A stretch of DNA of 6,247 bases from NCBI GenBank assembly GCA_017624795.1, contig JAGAMJ010000103.1, positions 1 through 6,247 of the forward strand, read 5' to 3'. The DNA comes from Clostridia bacterium (lineage in GTDB: Bacteria; Bacillota; Clostridia; Oscillospirales; CAG-272). Under the pieces are notes generated by a model that had not been told where the DNA came from, ran no database searches, and worked only from the letters and a program-made list of their open reading frames with translations. Made by a program: the position numbers and the translations under genes. Shown here piece after piece: positions 1-6,103 of the stretch; position 1 is the stretch's first letter, and every line of letters begins with the position of its first letter.

Positions 1-485
1 AGTGCCCTTGCAAGCTCCCTTGCCTGATCGAAGCCATAACGCTTCGCATTTTTGATAGAACGTGGCAAATGTACGATAACGGTATGAGAAATCGGCGTTT
101 CTTCATCCAATGCACGAACCGCTTTCAAGAGTGGATCCGCAAGACTTTCTGCGCAACAGTTGAATACGCGCGCACGCGGTGTGCGCTTCATGCTGTGGAT
201 TGCGTGGCTCACCGTTTGATAGTGCTCTTCCTTGTGATAAGGTGCTAATTTGATCAGGCCCTTGCTCCCCACACGCTTCATGGCGCTTGGCTGACACTCA
301 CATTCACAATAGGGTGCAAAGCAATCGGGGCACTGCGAAAGCAGGCTTTTTTCCCATTGCAGAGCGCAGTCGTGGCAAAAATAAGGCGTTTTTTCCTTGT
401 TCATTGAGGGTCGGAGCCGCTTGCCGCAGCCAACACAGCAGGGCGGAAACAAAAGATCAGATGCAATACGCAAAAACGGGATCAT
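1..485 (-). CDS. comF: ComF family phosphoribosyltransferase-like protein (3' end beyond window)
   Basis: The frame is open for 161 codons from an ATG at 485 to the left edge, so the C-terminus is missing. The N-terminus begins MIPFLRIASDLLFPP and carries a cysteine-rich zinc-ribbon region: C17-x2-C20, C37-x2-C40, C52-x2-C55 and C60/C62/C64. This arrangement, with the 'LLFPPxCxxCG' opening, is typical of ComF (ComFC) proteins. Residues 138-155 (VHLPRS...KRYGFDQA) match the family's 'vPl...R.RGFNQa' stretch, with Y-G-F-D in place of R-G-F-N. The PRPP-binding loop expected later in the protein lies outside the window. In naturally competent Firmicutes ComFC assists uptake of single-stranded DNA; in non-competent bacteria the role of homologues is unclear. 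The ATG overlaps the recD2 stop codon (ATGA), and a GGTGAG stretch sits just upstream, so translation is probably coupled to recD2. Confidence 0.9.
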   Translation of the reverse strand, partial: MIPFLRIASDLLFPPCCVGCGKRLRPSMNKEKTPYFCHDCALQWEKSLLSQCPDCFAPYCECECQPSAMKRVGSKGLIKLAPYHKEEHYQTVSHAIHSMKRTPRARVFNCCAESLADPLLKAVRALDEETPISHTVIVHLPRSIKNAKRYGFDQARELARA

Positions 486-2728
486 ACCTTCTCACCGCCC
501 ACAAACAGTCTTGCGCAAAGCCCCGTATAGCGCATCGCTTGACGGTTGTTTTTTACCATTTGCGCGGCAATGTCCTCTCGACCCACCAAGATCACCATTT
601 TCTGGGCACGGGTGACCGCTGTATAAAGCAAATTACGGGTGAGCAGCATCGGCGGCGCGTTGTACAGCGGCAGGATCACCACGGGATATTCACTGCCCTG
701 ACTTTTATGAACGGTCACCGCAAAGGCGTGCTCCAGCTCGTCCAACGCCGTGAAATCATAGATCACGTGGCGGTCGTCAAAAAGCACTTCGATGCTTCTG
801 TCCTTCGGGGAGATATTTTCGATGATACCGATATCACCGTTGAAGACGCCACAACCGCTTTCCTCACCCCGTTCCCATATTAAATCGTAATTGTTGCGGA
901 TCTGCATCACACGATCTCCCTCACGGAACACAAGGTCACGCACGGCGTGCTCGCGCTTGCCGGCGCGGGGGGGATTGAGCTTGCTTTGCAGCAAACGGTT
1001 GAGGTTTTCGGTGCCAACCTCCCCTTTGCGCGAGGGGGAGATCACCTGAATATTGCCCACGATCTGCGCACCGTACGCCTTCGGCAAACGGGTATGGCAA
1101 AGCTCGGCAACGGTCGCGGCGATCGCGCCGTCACTCTCTCGCGCAAGAAAGAAAAAGTCATTGTTTTTTACGTGCAGCTGCGGCAGCTCTCCGCGGTTGA
1201 TCGCGTGGGCATTCGTCACGATCAGACTGTGCTGCGCTTGACGAAAGACCTCGGTCAGCGCCACGGTAAAAAAGCGCCCCGACGCGATCAGATCGTGTAA
1301 AACATTCCCTGCCCCGACTGACGGGAGCTGATCGGCGTCGCCGATCAGGATGAGTCGCGCCCCCGGCTTGACCGCCTTCAAAAGCGCGGCGGTGAGCGCG
1401 GAATCCATCATCGAGCTTTCGTCCACGATGATGACGTCCTCCTCCAAAAGGTCCTTTTCATTACGGGCAAATTGCGCTTTTTTGCCTTCCGTGTAGCTCA
1501 TTTCGAGCAAACGGTGTACTGTTTTTGCTTCCGAGGAGGTCGCTTCGGACATACGCTTTGCCGCGCGTCCCGTGGGCGCTGCAAGCGCCACACGGAGATC
1601 CAGACTGCGAAAAATGCGCAGCAAGGCGCGCACAACAGTGGTCTTTCCCGTACCGGGACCGCCCGTTAAGATCATTATGCCGTTTTCCAGGGCGCCCGCG
1701 ATCGCCTCCTTTTGCAGCGCGGCATACGCGATGCCGCCGCTTCGCTCCTCGCGGGTGATGAAATGATCGATATCCCTGTTCTCGATTTTAATACACGTGC
1801 GGTCAAGAACGACTAATTTGTCGGCGATCACGCGCTCACACTCGTAGGAAGCGCGGTCAAAGTAATAATCCTGCGCCCCTTTTTCGGTCTTGATATGAAT
1901 ACGGCGCAGCTTTTGCTCCTTGATCAACGTCGAGATCGCCTGCTCAACGCGCTCACTTGGAGCTTCCAGCAGCGCACAAGCTGCTTCGACAAGGCGTTCG
2001 GCAGGCAGACACGTATGCCCGTTGAGTGCGGCGTTATAGGTCAGCACGTACAAGATGCCGCTTTTGATCCGTTCCTCGCCCATACGGTCAAAGCCGATCC
2101 TTGCAGCCATATCGTCTGCCTTCTCAAACCCAACGCCCTCAATCTCCTCGCAAAGACGGTAGGGGTTTTCACGGGCACGGTCCACAGCCGCGCTTCCCCA
2201 CGCCTTATAAATACGTACCGTCAAGGCGGCACCAAAGAAATCCCTGAAAAACATCATCGCCGAGCGGATTCCCGCCTGGCGCGCAAATTCCTCGGAGATC
2301 TCCCCCGCCATACGGTGGCTGATACCCGGGATCTGCACCATCCAATCGGGGTGATTTTCGATCACGTCAAAGGTATCCTCACCGAATAGCTCGACCAGCT
2401 TTTGTGCCTTTTTGGGGCCGATGCCCTTGACGGCACCCGAGGAAAGATAGCGCAGTATTGCAGCCGCATCAGAGGGCAGACGCTTTTCAAACTGCTGCAC
2501 CTGAAACTGTCTGCCGTATTTGGGATTGTGCACCCATTTGCCGTAGACGGTCAGCTCGTCGCCCTCGGCGACGTAAGGAATGGTTCCGACCAGTGTCACA
2601 AGCTCGTTTTGGTCGGTTCCAAAATCGAGGATCGTATAGCCGTTTTCCTCATTGGCATAAATAATGCTTTCAACACTGCCACTTAATTTTTCCTGATCGG
2701 CAGGTACTCCATTCACTGCGTTTTCCAC
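482..2728 (-). CDS. recD2: RecD2-type ATP-dependent DNA helicase (SF1B)
   Basis: This 748-residue protein has the full RecD2 layout. An N-terminal OB-like region (about 15-82) is followed by helix-hairpin-helix segments (VKGIGPKKAQ near 100, IPGIS near 133, IEGVGFEKAD near 196). The helicase core then shows Walker A GGPGTGKTT at 356-364, motif Ia APTGRAAKRM at 384-393, Walker B VDESSMMD at 435-442, motif III GDADQLPSVGAG at 463-474, FRQ at 495-497, VHKSQGSEYP at 673-682 and LYTAVTRAQ at 701-709. Family members unwind DNA 5' to 3' and, without RecBC, act in DNA repair and replication-fork maintenance. The start is GTG at 2728, preceded by a G-rich Shine-Dalgarno (AAAGGGGG, six-nucleotide spacing) directly after the stop of the upstream gene. 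Length is ordinary for Firmicutes RecD2. Neither RecB nor RecC is present in the window. It overlaps comF by four bases. Confidence 0.97.
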   Translation of the reverse strand: MENAVNGVPADQEKLSGSVESIIYANEENGYTILDFGTDQNELVTLVGTIPYVAEGDELTVYGKWVHNPKYGRQFQVQQFEKRLPSDAAAILRYLSSGAVKGIGPKKAQKLVELFGEDTFDVIENHPDWMVQIPGISHRMAGEISEEFARQAGIRSAMMFFRDFFGAALTVRIYKAWGSAAVDRARENPYRLCEEIEGVGFEKADDMAARIGFDRMGEERIKSGILYVLTYNAALNGHTCLPAERLVEAACALLEAPSERVEQAISTLIKEQKLRRIHIKTEKGAQDYYFDRASYECERVIADKLVVLDRTCIKIENRDIDHFITREERSGGIAYAALQKEAIAGALENGIMILTGGPGTGKTTVVRALLRIFRSLDLRVALAAPTGRAAKRMSEATSSEAKTVHRLLEMSYTEGKKAQFARNEKDLLEEDVIIVDESSMMDSALTAALLKAVKPGARLILIGDADQLPSVGAGNVLHDLIASGRFFTVALTEVFRQAQHSLIVTNAHAINRGELPQLHVKNNDFFFLARESDGAIAATVAELCHTRLPKAYGAQIVGNIQVISPSRKGEVGTENLNRLLQSKLNPPRAGKREHAVRDLVFREGDRVMQIRNNYDLIWERGEESGCGVFNGDIGIIENISPKDRSIEVLFDDRHVIYDFTALDELEHAFAVTVHKSQGSEYPVVILPLYNAPPMLLTRNLLYTAVTRAQKMVILVGREDIAAQMVKNNRQAMRYTGLCARLFVGGEKV

Positions 2729-2744
2729 GTCCTTCCCCCTTTCC

Positions 2745-3047
2745 TCAAAGCTTTACAAAATAATATTTTACGTTTGCATCACGCAACTGCTCTAAAAGCG
2801 CCGTGTTCTCGGCATGTGAATCGTCCACCAAAGCAACAATACGCCTTGCTCCGCAAAGGAACAAGGCATCTCTTACACGGTCAAGCAAAAACGGAATATC
2901 ACGTGCCTCGGTCCCCGCGCGGATCTCGATCGCAAGCCCCATACGTGTCGGCAAAAGACGTGACGTGACAAACAAACGGATCATCGCATACAGCCCGAAT
3001 ACGGCAAGAAGCGCAAGCAGAATTTCGGCAATCAGCTCGATATACAT
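2745..3047 (-). CDS. Small membrane-anchored protein of unknown function
   Basis: I do not recognise this 100-residue protein. It starts with one hydrophobic helix (about residues 3-27, IELIAEILLALLAVFGLYAM), followed by arginines at 24, 30 and 35, which by the positive-inside rule puts the rest in the cytoplasm. The soluble part (about 36-100) alternates predicted strands and helices: GLAIEIRAG, a helix around 48-63, then RRIVALVDD near 69-77, a helix, and a final YYFVKL strand. This resembles a small alpha/beta domain. The lack of a catalytic signature prevents a functional call. It sits between metK (50-nt gap) and recD2 (16-nt gap), so it is probably co-transcribed under the SAM riboswitch. 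The ATG at 3047 has a G-rich ribosome binding site (GAGGGGG, seven-nucleotide spacing) that is buried in the hairpin at 3051-3088. Good Shine-Dalgarno, tight packing and coherent hydrophobic pattern support a real gene. Confidence 0.82.
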   Translation of the reverse strand: MYIELIAEILLALLAVFGLYAMIRLFVTSRLLPTRMGLAIEIRAGTEARDIPFLLDRVRDALFLCGARRIVALVDDSHAENTALLEQLRDANVKYYFVKL

Positions 3048-3050
3048 GAA

Positions 3051-3088
3051 CTCACCCCCTCGGCATGAGTGTATGCCGAAAGGGTGAG
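3051..3088 (-). promoter_or_regulatory. Hairpin that sequesters the ribosome binding site of the downstream gene
   Basis: In the minus-strand RNA, 3088-3073 (CTCACCCTTTCGGCAT) pairs with 3066-3051 (ATGCCGAGGGGGTGAG) around a six-base loop (ACACTC). All 16 positions pair, including two U-G wobbles in the middle. In a plus-strand RNA the same two positions would be C-A mismatches, so the structure favours the minus strand. The 3' arm contains the Shine-Dalgarno GAGGGGG and ends three bases before the ATG at 3047. No U-tract follows on this strand, so it is unlikely to be an ordinary intrinsic terminator for metK. It may limit translation of the 100-residue protein, act as a processing or stability element behind metK, or both. 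Structure is seen directly; the role is inferred. Confidence 0.7.
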
Positions 3089-3097
3089 TTTTGGTAA

Positions 3098-4285
3098 TTA
3101 AAGTAGCTCAGACGCCAAAATCGGCGCCAGATCGCGCTTTTCCCACGGGATATCGAGGTCTTCTCTGCCCATATGGCCGTAAGCCGCGATTTGCGCGTAA
3201 ATGGGGCGGCGAAGGTCAAAATGCTTGATGATGGCGGCGGGACGCAGGTCAAAGTGCTTTTGCACCGTCTCGGAGATCTTCTCCTCATCTACCTTACCCG
3301 TGCCAAAGGTGTCGATCATGACCGAAACGGGACGCGCCACGCCAATGGCATAGGCGACTTGCACCTCGCATTTATCCGCAAGTCCGGCGGCAACCACGTT
3401 TTTCGCAATATAGCGCGCGGCATAGCACGCGGAACGATCGACCTTTGTGGGATCCTTGCCCGAAAACGCGCCGCCGCCATGACGGGCGTATCCGCCGTAT
3501 GTATCAACGATGATCTTTCTGCCCGTAAGCCCTGTGTCGCCCGCAGGTCCGCCCACAACAAAGCGCCCCGTGGGGTTGACAAAGATCTTGGTATCGGTAT
3601 CCAGCAAGTCCGCCGGGATCGTTGCATTGATGACGTGCTCGATCATATCGCGGCGAATGGTTTCGCCATCCACGTCGGGCGAATGCTGCGTAGAAATAAC
3701 AACGGTATCAACGCGAACGGGCTTGTCGTCCACGTACTCGACCGTTACCTGCGTTTTCCCGTCGGGACGCAGATAGTTCAGCATACCGTTCTTGCGAACA
3801 GCCGTGAGGCGCAACGCGAGCTTGTGCGCCAACGAAATGGGAAGCGGCATCAGCTCAGGGGTTTCGTTGCAGGCATAGCCGAACATCATGCCCTGGTCGC
3901 CCGCGCCCGTGTCCAGCGCGTCGGTCATCTCGCCCTCTTTGGCTTCCAGCGCCTTGTTGACGCCCATCGCGATGTCGGGCGACTGCTCGTGGATCGAGCT
4001 GATCACGGCACAGCTATCGCAATCAAAGCCGTATTTGGCGCGGTCATAGCCGATCTCGCGCACGGTTTCGCGCACGATGCTTTGAATATCAACGTACGCT
4101 TCGGTGGTGATCTCGCCCATCACGCAGACCATACCCGTGGTACAAAAGGTTTCGCAGGCAACGCGGGACATGGGATCTGCCGCAAGCATCGCGTCCAGAA
4201 GAGAATCCGAGATCGTATCGGACATTTTATCAGGATGTCCCTCGGTGACCGATTCAGATGTAAACAGCATTTTACGGGATTTCAT
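3098..4285 (-). CDS. metK: S-adenosylmethionine synthetase (methionine adenosyltransferase)
   Basis: The 395-residue cytosolic enzyme makes S-adenosylmethionine from methionine and ATP, releasing phosphate and pyrophosphate. Signature stretches are [13 protein letters not shown] at 8-20 (catalytic His17 and metal-binding Asp19), [12 protein letters not shown] at 127-138, [18 protein letters not shown] at 240-257 and the phosphate-binding [16 protein letters not shown] at 270-285. Length is typical for bacterial MetK and no key residue is missing. The ATG at 4285 has an excellent GGAGG ribosome binding site six bases upstream. A SAM-I riboswitch and terminator lie in its leader, giving product feedback: high SAM should stop transcription before metK. 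Downstream genes up to comF appear to be on the same transcript. Confidence 0.99.
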   Translation of the reverse strand: MKSRKMLFTSESVTEGHPDKMSDTISDSLLDAMLAADPMSRVACETFCTTGMVCVMGEITTEAYVDIQSIVRETVREIGYDRAKYGFDCDSCAVISSIHEQSPDIAMGVNKALEAKEGEMTDALDTGAGDQGMMFGYACNETPELMPLPISLAHKLALRLTAVRKNGMLNYLRPDGKTQVTVEYVDDKPVRVDTVVISTQHSPDVDGETIRRDMIEHVINATIPADLLDTDTKIFVNPTGRFVVGGPAGDTGLTGRKIIVDTYGGYARHGGGAFSGKDPTKVDRSACYAARYIAKNVVAAGLADKCEVQVAYAIGVARPVSVMIDTFGTGKVDEEKISETVQKHFDLRPAAIIKHFDLRRPIYAQIAAYGHMGREDLDIPWEKRDLAPILASELL

Positions 4286-4306
4286 AGTTTTCCTCCAAAT
4301 TTTATT

Positions 4307-4340
4307 AAAAAGCTCCCCCTCGGCAGCCCGAGGGGGAGCT
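4307..4340 (-). terminator. Intrinsic terminator of the SAM riboswitch
   Basis: The minus-strand RNA forms a perfect 13-bp GC-rich stem, 4340-4328 (AGCTCCCCCTCGG) with 4323-4311, around a GCTG tetraloop, followed at once by TTTTT and an A/T-rich stretch. It lies about 22 bases upstream of the metK start, after a SAM-I aptamer and on the same strand, so it is the expression platform of the riboswitch and not the end of another gene. Confidence 0.95.
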
Positions 4341-4354
4341 CAACGTCAGCGTCA

Positions 4355-4440
4355 CTCATCTCTCGGGATTTAGCACCTTTCCGTAGCGGGAGGTTGCTGT
4401 AGGATCAACGGGCCTGTCCCTCCCCTACTCTTGATGATGT
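4355..4440 (-). promoter_or_regulatory. SAM-I (S-box) riboswitch aptamer
   Basis: The minus strand carries the conserved S-box core in order: ATCAAGAG, GAGGGAC, GGCCC, GCAACC, then AGGTGCTAAATCC and GATGAG. Visible helices are P1 (TCATC at 4437-4433 with GATGA at 4360-4356), P2 (GTAGG at 4428-4424 with CCTAC at 4403-4399) with GGA and GAU elements consistent with the P2 kink-turn, and P3 (ACCT at 4394-4391 with AGGT at 4378-4375, plus an inner CCG/CGG). P4 is nearly absent: only CGAGA separates AAATCC from GATGAG. Family knowledge: SAM binding stabilises P1 and allows the downstream terminator to form. A likely antiterminator pairs CCCGAG (4367-4362) with CTCGGG (4332-4327), using the P4 position itself. 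The adjacent terminator and metK confirm the identity. Confidence 0.97.
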
Positions 4441-4444
4441 TCCT

Positions 4445-4473
4445 ATTATAGCACAGTTCAAACGAAATTACAA
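4445..4473 (-). promoter_or_regulatory. Promoter of the metK transcript
   Basis: Reading the minus strand, a -35 TTGTAA (4473-4468) and a perfect -10 TATAAT (4450-4445) are separated by exactly 17 bases, with an extended TG one base before the -10. The predicted start near 4438 falls at the 5' edge of riboswitch helix P1, which supports the assignment. Confidence 0.88.
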
Positions 4474-4491
4474 GTACTTTGTCGCACTTTA

Positions 4492-4995
4492 TCAAAGAAG
4501 CCAGGTAAATGCCGCAAGCGCGCCGTAAGAAATGAGCGTGACGATCACACCCGCTATCATCACACCGAGCAGGCAGGACAAAAGCGCCTTCCACCACTTC
4601 ATGCCGATCGTAGCGGCGACAAGAGAGCCCGTCCACGCGCCCGTCACGGGCAACGGGACTGCCACAAACAGGCAAACACCCCAAAACGAGTATTTTTCGA
4701 TCTTTTCGCGATTCTTTTCGGCTTTGCTTGTAAGCCAATTGCCGATCTTGTTAAAAAATTTCACGCGGCTTTTGGTCATCCACGAGATGATCTTTGTGAT
4801 GAAAAGCAAAATGAAGGGCACGGGGATCATATTGCCGATCACGGCGTACAGATAGCTCTGCCACCATTGAAGCCCGAGTCCCATACCAAGCGGGATCGCG
4901 CCGCGCAGCTCGATGATCGGGATCATGGCGCAGATCATCACGCCAAAATGCGCGCCGAGAACGTCGATTAGAAAGGTTTTGATAGCGTCGATCAT
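4492..4995 (-). CDS. Small multi-drug export family (COG2426 / PF06695-type) membrane protein
   Basis: This 167-residue integral membrane protein shows the hallmarks of the family annotated 'putative small multi-drug export protein': PIIELRGAIPLG at 26-37, GNMIPVPF at 54-61 and VPLPVTGAWTGSLVA at 113-127. Hydrophobic segments fall near 5-25, 44-72, 105-127 and 136-160, with a charged cytoplasmic-type stretch (KAEKNREKIEKY) at 91-102. The proline/glycine-rich motifs recall re-entrant loops of DedA-like membrane proteins, but that link is from general family knowledge. The drug-export name is historical and transport of a drug cannot be inferred here. The ATG at 4995 has an AAGGAG ribosome binding site, and the gene ends in tandem stops (TGA TAA). 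It has its own promoter and seems monocistronic, lying between the riboflavin transporter and metK units. Confidence 0.9.
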   Translation of the reverse strand: MIDAIKTFLIDVLGAHFGVMICAMIPIIELRGAIPLGMGLGLQWWQSYLYAVIGNMIPVPFILLFITKIISWMTKSRVKFFNKIGNWLTSKAEKNREKIEKYSFWGVCLFVAVPLPVTGAWTGSLVAATIGMKWWKALLSCLLGVMIAGVIVTLISYGALAAFTWLL

Positions 4996-5033
4996 ATTGC
5001 TCTCCTTTTCGATAAAATTCGCACAATATGCTT

Positions 5034-5062
5034 ATTATACACAACTATGCTGAAAAAATCAA
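5034..5062 (-). promoter_or_regulatory. Promoter of the small export-family gene
   Basis: On the minus strand, -35 TTGATT (5062-5057) and -10 TATAAT (5039-5034) have a 17-base spacer. The -35 begins only nine bases after the stop of the riboflavin transporter gene. The predicted start near 5027 gives a leader of about 30 bases with the ribosome binding site. No intrinsic terminator is seen between the transporter stop and this promoter, so read-through is possible. Confidence 0.85.
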
Positions 5063-5071
5063 CCCTTTGTA

Positions 5072-5809
5072 TCACAATCCGAAATCAAATTTTCCGCCAA
5101 GCACCGTGAAGATCAGCACAAGTGAGGTGGCAATCAGTAAAACAGCCACGATACTGACTGCGATGCTGGTTTTATTAATTGCGGATTTAGTGGCATAACG
5201 GGGTAAGTTTTCTTCGGTTTCGGAGCTTGCCTCGTCGCACGTGCGCACACTTTTGGAAGCAAGGATCCCCATTTTGTGCAGTGCTCTTGAAAGGGGCTTA
5301 TAAAGCAACAGTACCGCCCCCACGTTGATCACGCCTTTGAGCAGATTGAAGGGCAAAAGCAGCGTTGGGATCATTTGACGAACGGCGCTCATTGTCGTTC
5401 CCATATAGTAGGGTGTGATAAACAGATTGGCAAGCATCATGACCGCGGTCATGATCAAAGCGCCCGAGGCAAGCCCCGCCACAGCGCCCCAAAGCGTTTT
5501 TTTCCATTTATAAAACAGCGATACGGTTACAGAAAATGCAGCCGAACCGATAATATTCATGATCAGACCGTAAAGTCCTGTATCGCTCATCGTCAAAAGC
5601 TCGATGAGCGGAACCAATACGGATATAAAAAGTGCCGAAACGGGGCCAAAAAACAGCCCGCACAACGTAATAATGGCGTCCTTGACGTCCATGGTCAAAA
5701 AGCCAACCTTAATATGTATAAACAGCATCGCAACGTAAGACATGGCGGTGAACATCGCCACCATGACCATACGGCGGATCTTAACGCTTTCTGTGCGTTT
5801 GGTATTCAT
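5072..5809 (-). CDS. ribU: Riboflavin ECF transporter S component, RibU type
   Basis: Using the ATG at 5809, the product has 245 residues. It is the substrate-binding membrane subunit of an energy-coupling-factor transporter; the shared ATPases and EcfT are not in this window. Evidence for the riboflavin type is the FLTMDVKDAI stretch at 37-46, GLFFGPVSALF at 51-61, several membrane helices up to about residue 170, PFNLLKGVIN at 153-162 (the N..KG motif of RibU) and the FMN riboswitch just upstream. A hydrophilic linker (about 183-211) and one additional C-terminal hydrophobic helix (about 212-236) extend it beyond the usual RibU core of roughly 190-210 residues. A TTG at 5830 would add seven residues, but the AAGGAGG ribosome binding site lies inside that extension, so 5809 is preferred. 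Regulation: FMN should terminate transcription before this gene. Confidence 0.93.
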   Translation of the reverse strand: MNTKRTESVKIRRMVMVAMFTAMSYVAMLFIHIKVGFLTMDVKDAIITLCGLFFGPVSALFISVLVPLIELLTMSDTGLYGLIMNIIGSAAFSVTVSLFYKWKKTLWGAVAGLASGALIMTAVMMLANLFITPYYMGTTMSAVRQMIPTLLLPFNLLKGVINVGAVLLLYKPLSRALHKMGILASKSVRTCDEASSETEENLPRYATKSAINKTSIAVSIVAVLLIATSLVLIFTVLGGKFDFGL

Positions 5810-5816
5810 ACAGACT

Positions 5817-5823
5817 CCTCCTT
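5817..5823 (-). promoter_or_regulatory. Ribosome binding site that fixes the ribU start
   Basis: AAGGAGG on the minus strand lies seven bases before the ATG at 5809. It overlaps the reading-frame extension from the TTG at 5830, which argues that the longer start is not used. Confidence 0.9.
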
Positions 5824-5847
5824 CTAACAAGCAGAAAGGATCGCCGC

Positions 5848-5889
5848 AAAAAAAAGAAAACCGACAATTCCCATTTCGGGTGTTGTCGG
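5848..5889 (-). terminator. Intrinsic terminator of the FMN riboswitch
   Basis: The minus-strand RNA pairs CCGACAA (5889-5883) with TTGTCGG (5867-5861), with an inner CCC/GGG stem around a GAAAT loop, followed by TTTTC and a further run of eight T. It lies between the FMN aptamer and the ribU ribosome binding site, and so fits the expression platform of a transcription-attenuating riboswitch. Confidence 0.92.
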
Positions 5890-5892
5890 GGT

Positions 5893-5909
5893 GGCAGAAA
5901 CGCTCTGCC
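5893..5909 (-). other. Small hairpin between FMN aptamer and terminator
   Basis: GGCAGA (5909-5904) pairs with TCTGCC (5898-5893) around a five-base loop. It sits directly before the terminator stem and may be a pausing element or part of the alternative antitermination fold. The hairpin is seen; its role is a guess. Confidence 0.5.
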
Positions 5910-5919
5910 CTTTTGGCTC

Positions 5920-6031
5920 TCCTTCTATCATCCGGACTTTACCGTCGGTTTGGGAGTTTCACCCAATCGGCACCTTTCGGTGTTCGCAGACTATCACTGC
6001 CGGTATGGAATTGCACCAATCCCCGAAGAAC
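5920..6031 (-). promoter_or_regulatory. FMN riboswitch (RFN element) aptamer
   Basis: All six helices of the RFN element can be traced on the minus strand. P1 is TTCTTC near 6030 with GAAGGA near 5920-5925. P2 encloses GGTGCAATTCC. P3 is GCAG...CTGC. P4 is CACC-GAAA-GGTG. P5 encloses GGGTGAAACTCCC. P6 is in ACCGACGGTAAAGTCCGGAT. Conserved junction strings CGGGG, ACCGGC, CCGACGGT and AGTCCGGATG match the family. FMN binding is known to stabilise the aptamer and favour the downstream terminator, lowering riboflavin uptake when flavin is plentiful. The next gene is a RibU-type transporter, a standard target. Confidence 0.97.
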
Positions 6032-6046
6032 ATTCACGCGACACAT

Positions 6047-6073
6047 CAAGGCGAGAACAAAAAACGCGCCTTG
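6047..6073 (-). other. Hairpin just upstream of the FMN aptamer
   Basis: CAAGGCG (6073-6067) and CGCCTTG (6053-6047) form a 7-bp stem around a T-rich 13-base loop. No U-tract follows it on the minus strand, so it is not a classical terminator. It lies 15 bases before the riboswitch and could be a leader hairpin or chance. Confidence 0.35.
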
Positions 6074-6103
6074 GTTGCTTTTTCGCAGTCGCTATTTTAA
6101 TTT

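Noticed and set aside
287..883. A 198-codon plus-strand open frame and several nearby plus-strand frames
   Set aside because: They lie antisense to comF and recD2, lack convincing ribosome binding sites and show low-complexity, motif-free translations.
3051..3088. Calling this hairpin the intrinsic terminator of metK
   Set aside because: No U-run follows it on the minus strand; the next bases are TTCATG, the start of the downstream gene. A plus-strand reading has TTTT after it, but no plus-strand gene needs a terminator and that strand has two C-A mismatches in the stem.
3173..4402. A 409-codon open frame on the plus strand
   Set aside because: It is exactly antisense to metK and runs into the SAM riboswitch. 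It has no recognisable motif, while the metK frame is unmistakable; it is a shadow of metK codon usage.
4471..4490. Weak inverted repeat AAGTGC/GTACTT after the export-family gene as a terminator
   Set aside because: The stem is only about six pairs, AT-rich with one G-U pair, and overlaps the metK -35 element; it is too weak to call.
4370..4738. A 122-codon minus-strand frame overlapping the export-family gene
   Set aside because: It is out of frame with a well-supported membrane protein and continues into the metK promoter and SAM aptamer, which have their own clear identity.
5810..5830. TTG start at 5830 for the riboflavin transporter
   Set aside because: It would place the ribosome binding site AAGGAGG inside the coding region; the ATG at 5809 has ideal spacing to it.
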